Assembly: GCA_009777175.1 (NCBI GenBank)
Contig: WRMI01000001.1
Span: 108,436-172,435, forward strand
Direction: 5' to 3'
DNA from: Marinilabiliaceae bacterium
Lineage (GTDB): Bacteria > Bacteroidota > Bacteroidia > Bacteroidales > Marinilabiliaceae
DNA: 64,000 bases
Shown here: positions 8,906 through 19,447 of the stretch, in pieces
Layout of the letters: the number at the start of each line of letters is the position of its first letter
How positions within the stretch are numbered: position 1 is the stretch's first letter
Notes under the pieces: model-generated
Told to the model about the DNA's origin: nothing
Databases searched by the model: none
The model's input: only the letters and a program-made list of their open reading frames with translations
Position numbers and translations under genes: made by a program

Positions 8906-11200
8906 TCAGAAAATCTTGCGCAAAAATTTAATTAAGAAAAATTCTTTTGTTTTAGTTAGGTTTTTTTCTATCTTTTCCTCTTTATTTGTAGTATCAGATA
9001 TTTCGTCGGTTTCTTTTGCAGGTAAAGGAATATCAGGCTTTGGTGATGAGGAAAAATCCTCTTGAATCACACTTTTTTCTTCCAAATAAGCATTCTTTTC
9101 CTCCAAATTCACACTTTTGTCATTCAAATCGACACTTTTGTCATCCAAATTAACACTTTTGTCATCCAAATAAGCATTTTTGTCATTCAAATTAACGCTT
9201 TTGTCATTTTTATTTTTAACTTTCTTTTTAGTATGTAGTTGTTTAACTTTTGGGAAACAGTTGTAATTAATAGTTCCATTTTCTTTTATGTATGCATATA
9301 ATGCATCAAAAAAAGTGTCACCTTTCAAAGTAGAGTAATCACCAATTATAAATAATTTTTTTCGTGCTCTTGTAATTGCCACATTAATTCTTCTGTAATC
9401 TGCAAGAAATCCAATTATTGAATGGTGATTTGACCTCACAAGGCTTATTGCTATTACATCTCTTTCTTGCCCTTGAAAACCGTCTATTGTTTTTAATGTA
9501 ATCAATTTTTTTGATAGGAACTTAAAAAATGTTTTATCGGCATAAATAATTTGCCTTAATAATTTTACTTGTGCAGAATATGGTGAAATTATTCCAAAGG
9601 AAATTTTTTCTTGAACTATTCGTTCTTCGCCAATTTTTATCATATAATCCGAAACAATTTTCAACATTAGTTTAACTTCTTTTTTATTAAAAATGCTTGT
9701 ACCATCTTTTTCTCTTTCTTCGGTAGATTTATTATTTGATGTATTTATCCATTCTATTGGTATATCGTTGTTTATCAGTGTTTTATTTCGAACATAATCG
9801 GCAGCGATTAATTTGTTATTGTAAAACCATTTTGATGAAAAATTCATAATTTTTTCGTGCATTCTATATTGTTTTGTTAACAATTTTGCACATTCAGGTT
9901 TTCTTTCAATAATTTTTTCAAATAATGTGTGCATAAGCCCGTCTTGTGCGGCTTGATGTGATTTAATGGTTGGTGGCAGTTGTTTATGGTCGCCTGCGAA
10001 AATTACTCGTTTGGCTTTTAATATTGGAACCCAACACGCTGGTTCTAAGGCTTGTGCGGCTTCGTCGATGAAAACTGTTGAAAAAGTAAAATGTTTAAGC
10101 ACTTTAAGCGATGAGCCAATCATTGTCGCAGCTACTACTTGACAGTCTCGAAATATTGATGATTTGATTTGTAGTTCTAATGTGTCGGCATAATATTTGT
10201 ATTGGTACAACTCATTTTTAAGTTTTATACGTTTTAGTGTTCTTTTTTTTGTTTTATTTAATTCCTTTTCTAAGTTTTTAATTTTTTTTCTACTTGAAAG
10301 AAGTTCTATATAGTATGGATGTTCATAATATTGTGTGTCGAAAGTAACTTTCAGTAGTTCGTCTGTAACTTTAGCGGGATTTCCTACTCTGACAACATTT
10401 ATATCACGTTCCATAAGTCGTTCGGCAAGAATATCAACAGCAATATTGTTGTATGCACATATCAAAACTTGTGTTTCGGTTTTCAAAGTTTCTATTATAG
10501 CTTCAACAAGCGTTGTAGTTTTTCCTGTACCTGGCGGTCCGTGTATTACCGCAACGTCAAGTGAAGATAATATATGGCTGACAGCAGTTTGTTGTGATTC
10601 ATTTAACCATTGATTAGTAAATGGTTTGCACTTTACATATCGTGCCTTTTGACTTCCAAGCATAATATCTCTCAAATTTGCCAATCTATCACCATCGGCG
10701 ACACTGATAGCGTTAATTGCATTTTCCATTACAGTGTAAGTATATTGACTAAACGTCAGATGTATGCCAATTCCTACATTGTGCTCCATCCAAAGATGTG
10801 ATTTTTGTGAATAATATGTTACTTCTACTTTATTTTCACGAACCAAACTGATTAATCCGTCTGTAAAATTAATTATATTGCCTTGTTCTGTATCTATTTG
10901 AAAAATTTTTACAGAACTGCCCGGTTGAAAGGAATGTTCATAGTCTATGTCGGCAGAAAAATTAAAAATTACGGTTATTTGTCCCTCTTTTAATTGGTTT
11001 TTCTTGTTGAACGATAAAGGATAAAAACATATTCCCTCTTCTTTGGATTTCTCTATTTTCTGTAAAGAAAATTCTTGAAAACGTTTTGTAAAAAACTCAT
11101 CATCTTCTTTTTTTTCGAGCCATAAAAGATGCTTTAACTTTTCTATCTTTTTCTTTACAATTGTATACATTTCATTGAAATGGAATAATATTTTCTTCAA
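8906..11200 (-). CDS. UPF1/IGHMBP2-like superfamily 1 helicase with heptapeptide-repeat tail
   Basis: A 764-residue SF1B-type helicase. Motifs in order are [15 protein letters not shown] (Walker A), [12 protein letters not shown] (Walker B), [19 protein letters not shown] and [16 protein letters not shown]. An N-terminal domain of about 200 residues precedes them, as in the IGHMBP2/DNA2-like group. Such enzymes unwind DNA or RNA; the substrate here is unknown. The C-terminus carries seven copies of a heptapeptide (LNDKSVN type) and then a basic end. The ATG at 11200 overlaps the peptidase gene by 29 bases; the ATG at 11170 (MYTIVKKK) starts one base after the peptidase stop and is equally plausible. 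It is translationally linked to the M24 peptidase gene. Confidence 0.85.
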   Translation of the reverse strand: MKKILFHFNEMYTIVKKKIEKLKHLLWLEKKEDDEFFTKRFQEFSLQKIEKSKEEGICFYPLSFNKKNQLKEGQITVIFNFSADIDYEHSFQPGSSVKIFQIDTEQGNIINFTDGLISLVRENKVEVTYYSQKSHLWMEHNVGIGIHLTFSQYTYTVMENAINAISVADGDRLANLRDIMLGSQKARYVKCKPFTNQWLNESQQTAVSHILSSLDVAVIHGPPGTGKTTTLVEAIIETLKTETQVLICAYNNIAVDILAERLMERDINVVRVGNPAKVTDELLKVTFDTQYYEHPYYIELLSSRKKIKNLEKELNKTKKRTLKRIKLKNELYQYKYYADTLELQIKSSIFRDCQVVAATMIGSSLKVLKHFTFSTVFIDEAAQALEPACWVPILKAKRVIFAGDHKQLPPTIKSHQAAQDGLMHTLFEKIIERKPECAKLLTKQYRMHEKIMNFSSKWFYNNKLIAADYVRNKTLINNDIPIEWINTSNNKSTEEREKDGTSIFNKKEVKLMLKIVSDYMIKIGEERIVQEKISFGIISPYSAQVKLLRQIIYADKTFFKFLSKKLITLKTIDGFQGQERDVIAISLVRSNHHSIIGFLADYRRINVAITRARKKLFIIGDYSTLKGDTFFDALYAYIKENGTINYNCFPKVKQLHTKKKVKNKNDKSVNLNDKNAYLDDKSVNLDDKSVDLNDKSVNLEEKNAYLEEKSVIQEDFSSSPKPDIPLPAKETDEISDTTNKEEKIEKNLTKTKEFFLIKFLRKIF
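9067..9213 (-). repeat. In-frame 21-bp minisatellite encoding heptapeptide repeats
   Basis: Seven units of 21 bp inside the helicase gene encode L(N/D/E)(D/E)K(S/N)(V/A)(N/Y/D/I). Two residue variants alternate, ending in SVN or NAY. The unit length keeps the frame, so copy number can change without destroying the protein. Confidence 0.9.
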
Positions 11201-12344
11201 AAATGGTTAAATTTTCAATGCCCGAATCGGTAACAAGATAACTATTTTCAATACCTACTGCACCTATTTCGGGAATTACAAACTTTGGCTCAAAAGCAAA
11301 GACCATATTTTTTTGCAATATTTCTTTTGAACGTGGTGATAATACGGGCGGCTCATTTATTTGTAAACCAATGCCATGTCCTACAAATTTTGCCTGCTGC
11401 ATTGTACCCATAAAATATGGAGATAAATTCTCTTTTTCAACAATTTTATATGTTTCGTTATATAAGTCAGCACATGAAAAACCCGGTTTTGCAATATTTT
11501 TTAATTCATTGTGTATCAACAAAGAAACATTATGAGCATTTATCGCTTTTTGGTCAATTTTGCCTACTGAAAAAACTCTCGACATATCAGTAATATATGG
11601 TGAAAAATTTCCCGCCATATCAACCATAACAGTCATTCCATCTTTCAGAATTGTTCCATTTGCACCAATTGGCATCGCACTATTTCCTGCGCCTCCAAGC
11701 GCAAAATCGTACGGAGCGGGTGCTGCGGCATTTTCTCCTGCTAATACAGTTCCCATAAAATTATCCATATTACTTCCAAAGGCACGAAAAATACCTATTG
11801 AACCCCGTTGTCGCATTATATACTCGATTTCAATTTGTAAATCTAAATCACTGATACCTTTGCGATAACACTTTTTTATTTCTGAATAGACTTCACAATG
11901 CTTTTTTGCTGAAATTTTTAATTGTTCTATTTCGAATTGTGTTTTAATGGAACGCAACCCACGTAGTAAAGTAGTGGCATTCCCCGTTCTTTTAGGCAGA
12001 AAAACAGAATGTAACCTAATATATTCGCTGTATACTAATTCGTCAGCTTCTAAAAGTAACGTTTCAGGTAGTTTCAATCCTTTGTTTTTTAATAAATTAG
12101 GAATTTGTTCGGGCTTGTAAATATAATCTACATTTTCGCAAACTATTCCTTCAGGTCGTTTGACAAAATAATGTAGTTCACCTTCGGCAGGGACGTATAA
12201 ATAGCCACTGAATATCATACCCGTAAGGTAAAAAATATTTACATTAGAAGAAATGAGGCAGCAATCCATTTCTATTTTTTGCAGTTCGTTCTGCAAACGT
12301 TTCACCCTGATTTTTACTTCTTGTTTTGTTATTGTTTCACCCAT
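11172..12344 (-). CDS. M24 family aminopeptidase (Xaa-Pro aminopeptidase-like)
   Basis: A 390-residue protein with a creatinase-like N-terminal domain (about 1-150) and a pita-bread M24 metallopeptidase domain. The metal ligands are visible: MVDMAGNFSPYITDMSRVF (two Asp), GHGIGLQINEPP (His) and two C-terminal Glu residues in FAFEPKFV and GIENSYLV. It probably removes N-terminal residues before proline, or is a related dipeptidase; family alone does not fix the substrate. It is cytoplasmic, with no signal peptide. It is first in a two-gene unit with the helicase and has a TACTTTTG element about 115 bp upstream. Confidence 0.88.
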   Translation of the reverse strand: MGETITKQEVKIRVKRLQNELQKIEMDCCLISSNVNIFYLTGMIFSGYLYVPAEGELHYFVKRPEGIVCENVDYIYKPEQIPNLLKNKGLKLPETLLLEADELVYSEYIRLHSVFLPKRTGNATTLLRGLRSIKTQFEIEQLKISAKKHCEVYSEIKKCYRKGISDLDLQIEIEYIMRQRGSIGIFRAFGSNMDNFMGTVLAGENAAAPAPYDFALGGAGNSAMPIGANGTILKDGMTVMVDMAGNFSPYITDMSRVFSVGKIDQKAINAHNVSLLIHNELKNIAKPGFSCADLYNETYKIVEKENLSPYFMGTMQQAKFVGHGIGLQINEPPVLSPRSKEILQKNMVFAFEPKFVIPEIGAVGIENSYLVTDSGIENLTIFEENIIPFQ

Positions 12345-12458
12345 AATTTTAGAAGATTTGGAATATTGAATTTATTCAGGTATTTCTTTCATCTGAATGC
12401 CTGATATATATTCTTTTACAGTAAAAAAATCTTTGTTTACATTTCATCTAATTTTTTG

Positions 12459-12466
12459 CAAAAGTA
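12459..12466 (-). promoter_or_regulatory. -7 promoter element of the M24 peptidase-helicase unit
   Basis: CAAAAGTA on the plus strand reads TACTTTTG on the minus strand. A leader of about 110 bases would separate it from the ATG at 12344. I see no clear TTTG at the -33 distance. Confidence 0.5.
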
Positions 12467-12623
12467 GATATTTTTTTTTAATTTTATGTACGGACAATTA
12501 AAAATAATTAATTACTAATGAAAAATGCATTCGTAAAAAAAATATTTGTTTAGTTTTCTTAAAATCTTATTTTTTGAAAGTTTCCTAAAAAGCATTTCGA
12601 TTCGAATATCTATCATTCCTTAT

Positions 12624-12657
12624 TCCCTTATTCAACTGAAAATAAGTGAATAAGGGA
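12624..12657. terminator. Inverted repeat between fusA and the M24 peptidase gene
   Basis: TCCCTTATTCA and TGAATAAGGGA form an 11-bp stem with a 12-base loop, 45 bp past the fusA stop. The sequence beyond it on the minus strand is not a clean T run, so a terminator role for fusA is possible but not certain. Nothing else is seen in 12345-12701 except the -7 element. Confidence 0.4.
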
Positions 12658-12701
12658 TGAGGTTGCTGGTGTTCGATATTCTATTAAAGGGTAAAATTTT
12701 T

Positions 12702-14816
12702 TTACCCAAGCAACTCAACCTTACCGCCAACCTCTGTAAGTACCTGAGTAGCAATAGTTGTGGGTACTTCTGCAAAGTGTGAAAACTCCATTGATGATGT
12801 TGCTCGTCCGGATGAGAATGTTCTTAGGACCGTTACGTAACCAAACATTTCAGATAAAGGAACTTTTGCTTTTAATACTCGTGCGCCCATCTTTGTTTCC
12901 ATTCCTTCGATTTGTCCGCGTCTTTTGTTTAAGTCGCCAACAATGTCTCCGATATAATCTTCGGGTGTAACAACTTCGACTTTCATTATCGGTTCTAAAA
13001 GGATTGGGTTTGCTTTTTGGCATGCGTTTTTGAATGCGTACCGTGCGCAAATTTCGAAAGATAATTGGTCTGAATCCACATCGTGGTATCCGCCATCAAG
13101 GAGTTCTACTTTTAGGTTATCTACTCTGTATCCTGCAAGAACGCCATTTTGCATGGCAGTTTCAAAACCCTTTTGAATAGATGGAATATATGCCGTTGGA
13201 ATATTTCCTCCTTTGACGAGATTAATAAATTGTAATCCAACTACTTCGGGGTCGGCAGGTGATACTTTAACTATTATATCAGCATATTTTCCACGTCCAC
13301 CCGACTGTTTTTTGAAAAGTTCACGTAATTCTACGGTTTTTGTAATTGCCTCTTTATATGTAACTTGTGGACGCCCTTGATTACTTTCTACTTTAAATTC
13401 ACGTTTAAGACGGTCAACAATAATTTCTAAATGCAACTCGCCCATCCCGCTTATAATTGTTTGACCGCTATCTTTGTCTACATCTACCTTAAAAGTAGGA
13501 TCTTCTTCGGCTAATTTTGATAATCCTACTGCTAATTTTTCGATATCATTTTGACTTTTAGGTTCTACGGAAATTCCAATCACAGGCTCTGGGAAATTCA
13601 TGGATTCCAACATTAACGGATGTTTTTCGTCGCAAAGAGTATCTCCTGTTTTAATATCTTTGAAACCCACTGCAGCGCAAATATCTCCCGCATAAAACTC
13701 ATCAAAAGGGAGTTGTTTATTAGATTTCATTTGAAAAAGTCTCGAAATACGTTCTTTTTTTCGTGTTCTTGCGTTCCAAGCATAAGAACCAGCGTTCAGT
13801 TTACCTGAATAGATTCTCATAAACGCTAAACGCCCTACATAAGGGTCGGTGGCAATTTTAAATGCCAATGCCGTAAAAGGCGCATTTTCATCTGCTTCTC
13901 TAACTTCTTCTTTGTCGGTATATGGATTTAGTCCCGTCACACTCGGAACTTCAAGCGGTGATGGTAGAAACCTTATTATGCAATCTAAAAGATGTTGTAT
14001 TCCTTTATTTTTGAAGGATGCTCCACATACCACCGGTACAATTTTCTGGTCGATTGTTGCTTTACGAAGTGCAGATAATAGTTGTTCTTTGGTAATTGAA
14101 TTAGGGTCATCAAAGAATTTTTCCAAAATATCATCGTCATATTCGGCAATGGCTTCGATAAGTTTTGCTTTCCACTCTTCTGCCTCCTCTTTCATATCGT
14201 CAGGTATTTCGGTATAATCAAAACGAGAACCTATTTGGTCGTCTTCATACCATATAATTGCCTTATTATCAATTAAATCGACTATTCCTTTGAATGTTTC
14301 TTCGGCTCCGATTGGCAATGCAAGAGGTATCGGATTTGCACCCAATATATCTTTCATCTGACTAATAACACCGAAAAAATTAGCACCCGGTCGATCCATT
14401 TTATTAACAAATGCAATTCTGGGAACGCTATATTTGTTTGCCTGTCTCCAAACGGTTTCAGATTGCGGTTCAACGCCTCCCACTGAACAAAACAATGCAA
14501 CAGCACCGTCTAAAACTCTAAGCGAACGCTCAACTTCCACAGTGAAATCTACGTGTCCGGGAGTATCTATAATATTGATAATAAATTCTTTATCATCATA
14601 TTTCCAATGGGTTGTAATAGCGGCAGAAGTAATTGTAATGCCTCTTTCTTGTTCTTGTTCCATCCAATCCATTGTAGCGGCACCGTCGTGTACTTCGCCA
14701 ATTTTATGAGTAGTACCTGTATAATAGAGGATGCGTTCGGTAGTTGTAGTTTTACCGGCATCAATATGAGCCATTATACCGATGTTTCTTGTGTTGTATA
14801 ATTCCTGTCGTCCCAT
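12702..14816 (-). CDS. fusA: Translation elongation factor G
   Basis: A 704-residue GTPase that drives translocation on the ribosome. The G domain shows [19 protein letters not shown] (P loop), the RGITITSAA switch, DTPGHVDF and NKMDRPG. The later domains are complete, ending in the conserved [21 protein letters not shown]. It is third in the str operon: rpsL, rpsG (112 bp apart), fusA (29 bp apart). No rpsJ or other S10-operon gene follows; the next gene downstream on this strand is the M24 peptidase. Confidence 0.98.
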   Translation of the reverse strand: MGRQELYNTRNIGIMAHIDAGKTTTTERILYYTGTTHKIGEVHDGAATMDWMEQEQERGITITSAAITTHWKYDDKEFIINIIDTPGHVDFTVEVERSLRVLDGAVALFCSVGGVEPQSETVWRQANKYSVPRIAFVNKMDRPGANFFGVISQMKDILGANPIPLALPIGAEETFKGIVDLIDNKAIIWYEDDQIGSRFDYTEIPDDMKEEAEEWKAKLIEAIAEYDDDILEKFFDDPNSITKEQLLSALRKATIDQKIVPVVCGASFKNKGIQHLLDCIIRFLPSPLEVPSVTGLNPYTDKEEVREADENAPFTALAFKIATDPYVGRLAFMRIYSGKLNAGSYAWNARTRKKERISRLFQMKSNKQLPFDEFYAGDICAAVGFKDIKTGDTLCDEKHPLMLESMNFPEPVIGISVEPKSQNDIEKLAVGLSKLAEEDPTFKVDVDKDSGQTIISGMGELHLEIIVDRLKREFKVESNQGRPQVTYKEAITKTVELRELFKKQSGGRGKYADIIVKVSPADPEVVGLQFINLVKGGNIPTAYIPSIQKGFETAMQNGVLAGYRVDNLKVELLDGGYHDVDSDQLSFEICARYAFKNACQKANPILLEPIMKVEVVTPEDYIGDIVGDLNKRRGQIEGMETKMGARVLKAKVPLSEMFGYVTVLRTFSSGRATSSMEFSHFAEVPTTIATQVLTEVGGKVELLG

Positions 14817-14845
14817 TTTCTAATGTCCCATATCCAAAAACCTCA

Positions 14846-15322
14846 TCAAAACCTGAAATGTGCAAATGCTCTGTTTGCTTCTGCCATTCTGTGCATATCT
14901 TCTTTTTTCTTGAATGCACCGCCTTCCATGTTGTATGCTGCCAAAATTTCGGCGGCTAATTTTTCGGACATCGCTTTTCCGCCTCTTTTACGGGCAAACA
15001 GAATAAGGTTTTTCATACTATATGAAACCTTTCTTTCGGGACGTATCTCGGTAGGAACTTGAAATGTAGCACCTCCTACGCGACGACTCTTTACTTCAAC
15101 TGACGGCGTAATGTTTTCGAGTGCTTTTTTCCAAATTTCTAAAGCGGATTTTCCTTCTTTTTCTGCTTTGTCCTTTATTTTATCTAACGCATCATAAAAG
15201 ATTGTGTATGCGATTGATTTTTTTCCGTCTAACATTAAATTGTTAACGAACTGTGTTACCAATGTATCATTAAACATTGGGTCGGGCATTAATACCCGTT
15301 TCTTTGGTTTCGTTTTCCTCAT
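14846..15322 (-). CDS. rpsG: 30S ribosomal protein S7
   Basis: A 158-residue primary 16S rRNA-binding protein of the small-subunit head. The N-terminus [15 protein letters not shown], the [15 protein letters not shown] segment and [19 protein letters not shown] are diagnostic. It sits between rpsL and fusA in the normal str order. Confidence 0.98.
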   Translation of the reverse strand: MRKTKPKKRVLMPDPMFNDTLVTQFVNNLMLDGKKSIAYTIFYDALDKIKDKAEKEGKSALEIWKKALENITPSVEVKSRRVGGATFQVPTEIRPERKVSYSMKNLILFARKRGGKAMSEKLAAEILAAYNMEGGAFKKKEDMHRMAEANRAFAHFRF

Positions 15323-15434
15323 CTCTTTTTTGTTTATTAGTTTTTAAATCTATCGGCTGTATTTGTCGCTTCAACAACTATTTTTGTTTACTCAACCATA
15401 ACACAAACCAATGAACAAAAACAAAATTAATTAA

Positions 15435-15818
15435 CTATTTTTTCTTAGCTTTAGGTCGTTTCGTACCATATTTTGACCTTCTTTGTGTTCTTCCATCTAC
15501 CCCGGAAGTGTCTAATGCACCACGTACTAAGTGATAACGAACACCGGGCAGGTCTTTTACTCTTCCACCTCGGACAAGAACTATTGAGTGTTCTTGAAGG
15601 TTGTGACCTTCGCCGGGAATGTATGCGTTCACTTCTTTTGAATTTGTTAAGCGGACGCGAGCAACTTTTCGCATTGCTGAATTAGGTTTTTTAGGAGTGG
15701 TCGTGTAAACACGCACACAAACTCCTCGCCTCTGGGGACAAGAACTTAACGCAGGAGACTTACTTTTGTCTACCAATTGTTTTCGTCCCTTCCTGACTAA
15801 CTGCTGTATTGTTGGCAT
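15435..15818 (-). CDS. rpsL: 30S ribosomal protein S12
   Basis: A 127-residue decoding-centre protein. It contains the family motifs [20 protein letters not shown] and [14 protein letters not shown]. The lysines whose substitution gives streptomycin resistance in other bacteria are present, so the streptomycin-sensitive form is expected. The Asp in KDLPGVRYH is the known RimO methylthiolation site, and rimO itself is at 45853-47145. First gene of the str operon. Confidence 0.98.
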   Translation of the reverse strand: MPTIQQLVRKGRKQLVDKSKSPALSSCPQRRGVCVRVYTTTPKKPNSAMRKVARVRLTNSKEVNAYIPGEGHNLQEHSIVLVRGGRVKDLPGVRYHLVRGALDTSGVDGRTQRRSKYGTKRPKAKKK

Positions 15819-15860
15819 ATATATATGTTTGTTACTAATATTTTTCTAAAAAATCGGGTG

Positions 15861-15868
15861 CAAAGATA
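15861..15868 (-). promoter_or_regulatory. -7 promoter element of the str operon
   Basis: CAAAGATA on the plus strand reads TATCTTTG on the minus strand, 42 bp upstream of the rpsL ATG. Confidence 0.65.
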
Positions 15869-16093
15869 GATATTTTTTTTTAAACAAAAATATTTTTTAA
15901 TTTATTTTTGGAAATTTATGTTCAAAAAAGTTGAAAGTACTTTTTTCATGAAAGGATGAGAAATATCAAAAATCACTACTGACCGATAAAAAATAGCACC
16001 TATCTATTTTGTGTAACGTAGAGTTTGAATTAACACTCTTTTTACCTTATTTTTCCTACTAAACAACCTTAATAGATGATGAAATCTCCTACA

Positions 16094-16165
16094 TGTCATG
16101 CTGAACTTGTTTCAACATCCCCTTTGTTTTTAGGGGATTGCGGGTCAAGCCCGCAATGACAGGTC
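16094..16165. repeat. REP-like element with two hairpins
   Basis: The sequence 'gtcatgctgaacttgtttc' is followed by two adjacent palindromes. ATCCCCT/AGGGGAT spans 16117-16138 and TTGCGGG/CCCGCAA spans 16138-16156. Similar 'tgcgggtcaagcccgcaatgac' elements are widespread intergenic repeats in many bacteria. The rest of 15869-16320 shows no gene. Confidence 0.75.
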
Positions 16166-16320
16166 GGGTTGTTATGTTTTAATCGGTCAGTAGTGATTAA
16201 AAATATTCCATTTTTGTTATTATTTTTTGGTAAATAAAAAATTAATGTTTTACTTTGCAAAAAATTTTTTACACATAATTTTTATATCAAACGAAAAAAA
16301 TAAATTTTATTTCAGTTTTT

Positions 16321-17880
16321 ATGGGCTTGATTCTAATTATCAATGCCCAAGCGCCTGATACATTTTATAATCAGGCAGCATTTAAGAATATGGTAGCCAA
16401 GATTTCTGAAACGGAACAAAACTTGCAACCGATGCTGAGTTTTGCGGAACAACCACGTAAAACATGTTTGGATGGCGAAATAACACACATGTGGCTTTGC
16501 GTCTATCCCGACCGAAAAGTCTATTTTGAAACAACCAACAACAAAGAAGTTTTTTGCATCAGAATAGATTCTACTTTCAATGATGGAACGATACTTTATC
16601 CTTTTTCCGATTTGCATGAATTAAGTTGGGATTGTTTTTCCATTAATTCTGGCTCATGGCTCTCTAAATATATCGTTATCGATGAAGAGGGAAATTCTAC
16701 TTTTATCAATGGAAATAATGAGCCTGTTTTTATTAAAAGCCAAGCAGATTTAAACGAAAATTGGAGTGTATTTGAAAACTATAATTTAAAAGTAGTTGGC
16801 GAGGTCGTTTCAAAAGAATTACAATTTGTTTTGGGAGTGGAAGATTCTGTAAAAACAATATCTTTTTCCGTTTACGACCACAACGATGTGCCTATAAATC
16901 ATGAGTTAAACCAGAAAATAATTGAAGTAAGTCAGCATTTTGGGCTTGTTAAAACAGTAAATTTTTACTATTTCGAACATGCAGCTTTAGATTTGTTTAA
17001 TAGTTTCAGAGATTTTAATTTAATTGGCATCGATGAGCCTCAACTTGGTTTTCAAAACATTAATTTAAGAGAACAATATTATGATTATCAAGAAGATGAT
17101 GAGTTTCATATTTATTACGAAGTTAGCGGTTTTGGTGAAAGTGATATCAGAAAAACTATTAATCGATATCTAACACGAACTGATTACCAAGACAGTATCA
17201 TTTACTTTTATGAAATGAAACAGCAAAGAATTACAAGAAATTATATTGATGGTGAATTAGTTGAAACAACAACCAATACAACAAATACTATAAAACAAAA
17301 GATTAACAAAGGGCTTTTATTTGCAACAGAACCAAATGAACCATATATAGGAGGGGATTGGGAAGTTCAAAAAGTTAAGATTTGGAATAATCAAATACCG
17401 ACAATGCATTATTTTCAAACCGGACTAACAGAAAATGGACCAGATTGTTTTTCAGAAAATATTTGGTATGATAATTGTGGTTTTTCGACTTATTCACCTG
17501 GTTTGGGAGGTCCTTTTTCTGGATGTTGTGAAATTTTTCAAACAAGGCATTGTGATTATTTAGTTTATTACAAAAAAGGCGATACCGAAGTAGGAACCCC
17601 CTTTGATTGGCATCTATCTTTTTCTGATTTCATAGTTGGAGAATCTCTTTTTGTTTATCCAAATCCTACAAAAGAGTATATTACTATAATATCATCAAAT
17701 AACGAAATTTTTGAGAACGCCGTTATTGAAATATATGATTTAAACGGTATTAAACAACAAACAAAATATGATTTAGACGCAGAATCTATTGATGTATCAT
17801 TTCTCAAACAAGGATTTTATACACTTAAACTGATACAGAAAAATAATGATGTATTTTATTTAAAATTTGTAAAAATTTAA
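16321..17880 (+). CDS. T9SS-secreted protein of unknown function, start uncertain
   Basis: At least 519 residues. The first ATG gives MGLILIINAQA, which lacks the basic start of a signal peptide. The frame stays open to 16279, and reading from ACG at 16291 gives (T)KKINFISVFMGLILIINAQA, a complete signal peptide except for the start codon. The body has no domain I recognise. The C-terminus (from about residue 440) is a T9SS type A sorting domain: VYPNPTKEYITI, then YDLNGIKQ and LKLIQKNNDVFYLKFVKI. It is probably surface-attached or released. The upstream -7 region (TTTACTTTG) is one base short of TAnnTTTG. The gene may be expressed from a near-cognate start, from the internal ATG, or be in early decay. 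Confidence 0.75.
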   Translation: MGLILIINAQAPDTFYNQAAFKNMVAKISETEQNLQPMLSFAEQPRKTCLDGEITHMWLCVYPDRKVYFETTNNKEVFCIRIDSTFNDGTILYPFSDLHELSWDCFSINSGSWLSKYIVIDEEGNSTFINGNNEPVFIKSQADLNENWSVFENYNLKVVGEVVSKELQFVLGVEDSVKTISFSVYDHNDVPINHELNQKIIEVSQHFGLVKTVNFYYFEHAALDLFNSFRDFNLIGIDEPQLGFQNINLREQYYDYQEDDEFHIYYEVSGFGESDIRKTINRYLTRTDYQDSIIYFYEMKQQRITRNYIDGELVETTTNTTNTIKQKINKGLLFATEPNEPYIGGDWEVQKVKIWNNQIPTMHYFQTGLTENGPDCFSENIWYDNCGFSTYSPGLGGPFSGCCEIFQTRHCDYLVYYKKGDTEVGTPFDWHLSFSDFIVGESLFVYPNPTKEYITIISSNNEIFENAVIEIYDLNGIKQQTKYDLDAESIDVSFLKQGFYTLKLIQKNNDVFYLKFVKI

Positions 17881-17955
17881 AAGTTTAGAATTCCTGACTT
17901 GCGCAACCATCTTTGTCACAAATGATATCGAAAACAAAAAATATTACTTTCTATA

Positions 17956-18765
17956 TCAGCTAAAAGGCGAATCCGGCTCTTTTGCCATTCTTTTATAGGC
18001 GACGCGGCTTACTAAGGATGGAAACCATTTGTTCATAAAGACGGTTAGTTTTCCTTCGAAAAAAGTGAGTATAATTTTCTTTTTTCTTTTTTTGATTGCC
18101 TTAATAATATGATTTGCAACTATTTCGGGTTTCATCATTTTATTTTCGTCGCGAGGTGTTTCTCCTTGTGGTGTTCCGTTTGCGGTAAGTGCCGATTTTC
18201 TGACATTTGATGCCGTAAAACCGGGTGCGGCAACTAAAACGTGAAGTCCTGTTTTCAAATTTTCTGTGCGAAGCGTTTCCAAAAAGCCGTTTATTGCAAA
18301 TTTTGAAGCGACATATCCAACTCTACCCGGTAAACCCACATATCCTACAACAGATGATATTCCCACAACAGACCCTTTGGATGCCAACAAGTAAGGCATT
18401 GCAAATTTTGTGCAATAAACAGTCCCCCAAAAGTTTACGTCAATAACTTTTTTTATTACTTCCAATTCGACATCTTTAAATAATGCCCTCATCGAAAGCC
18501 CTGCATTATTAATTAAAATGTCTATTTTTCCGAATGTTTTTACGGTGGTTCTGATTAATGATAAACAGTCATTTGGGTTGCTAACGTCTGTTTGAATAGC
18601 AATAACTCTATTTCCTTGCAACATAAGATCTTTTGAAATAACGTTCAATGCCTCGATGTTACGCGCTGCCAAAGATAAAATAGCACCTCTACGGGCAAAT
18701 TCTTTTGTTAATGCTAAACCAATGCCCGATGACGCTCCGGTTATTATTACAACTTTGTCTTTCAT
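17956..18765 (-). CDS. SDR family NAD(P)-dependent oxidoreductase
   Basis: A 269-residue short-chain dehydrogenase. The Rossmann motif is IITGASSGIGLALTKEFARR near residue 9, then the NNAG motif in ILINNAGLSM, and the catalytic Ser and Tyr-x3-Lys in SSVVGYVGLPGRVGYVASK. The substrate cannot be read from sequence; the C-terminal extension resembles membrane-associated SDR proteins of the DltE/YqjQ type. It is last in the lytTR-lysE-SDR operon, 15 bp after the exporter gene. Confidence 0.9.
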   Translation of the reverse strand: MKDKVVIITGASSGIGLALTKEFARRGAILSLAARNIEALNVISKDLMLQGNRVIAIQTDVSNPNDCLSLIRTTVKTFGKIDILINNAGLSMRALFKDVELEVIKKVIDVNFWGTVYCTKFAMPYLLASKGSVVGISSVVGYVGLPGRVGYVASKFAINGFLETLRTENLKTGLHVLVAAPGFTASNVRKSALTANGTPQGETPRDENKMMKPEIVANHIIKAIKKRKKKIILTFFEGKLTVFMNKWFPSLVSRVAYKRMAKEPDSPFS

Positions 18766-18780
18766 TTATAATATTTTTTA

Positions 18781-19422
18781 TTATTTTATTATATAATCTT
18801 TTATCAGCCAAACTGATAGCGCGATAATTACGAGAATAATTATCGCAAGACCAGCTATTTTATTAATCCAATACAATCTTCTAAGGTTCACTGCTGCTCT
18901 AAAGAAACCAACAATTGTTGTTAAAATCAGCCACCATCCTGCTGCTCCAATAAAAACGCCAAGAATAAGCAATAATTGTCCAATTATACCAGCATTAGGG
19001 TCTAATGCTCTAAATCCTGCAAAGAATGCCATAAAAATAAAGAGAGCCACAGGGTTGGAAATTGTCCACAAAAAAGTTGTAACATAATCTTGAACCAAGT
19101 TTGTTTTTCCTTTTCGTTGCTTGCGTAACTGCACAGCAGGATTTGAGCGAAAAATTTTAATTCCAAGAACAATAAGTATCACACCACCAAGCAGTTGCAG
19201 CCAGAATATCTGTTTTTCAATAAAAACTACAATGTACGACAAACTGAAACCTGCAATAATTGCATAAAGAGTGTCTGATGTTGCGGCACCTAAACCGGAA
19301 ACAAATCCTGCTAAACGCCCTTTTTGCAAAGTCTTTTGAATACACAGCAATCCTATTGGCCCCAAAGGAATTGAAGCCAATAGTCCGATGCGTATTCCAC
19401 CGTAGATTCCATTCCAATCCAT
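18781..19422 (-). CDS. LysE/RhtB family amino-acid exporter-like membrane protein
   Basis: A 213-residue protein with about six hydrophobic segments and the LysE-family N-terminus (GIRIGLLASIPLGPIGLLCI, then GRLAGFVSGLGAATSDTLYA). Family members export amino acids across the inner membrane; the substrate is not predictable. It lies between a LytTR regulator (25 bp upstream) and an SDR gene (15 bp downstream), probably one operon. Confidence 0.88.
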   Translation of the reverse strand: MDWNGIYGGIRIGLLASIPLGPIGLLCIQKTLQKGRLAGFVSGLGAATSDTLYAIIAGFSLSYIVVFIEKQIFWLQLLGGVILIVLGIKIFRSNPAVQLRKQRKGKTNLVQDYVTTFLWTISNPVALFIFMAFFAGFRALDPNAGIIGQLLLILGVFIGAAGWWLILTTIVGFFRAAVNLRRLYWINKIAGLAIIILVIIALSVWLIKDYIIK

Positions 19423-19447
19423 GAATCTAATATAATATGAACAAAGG

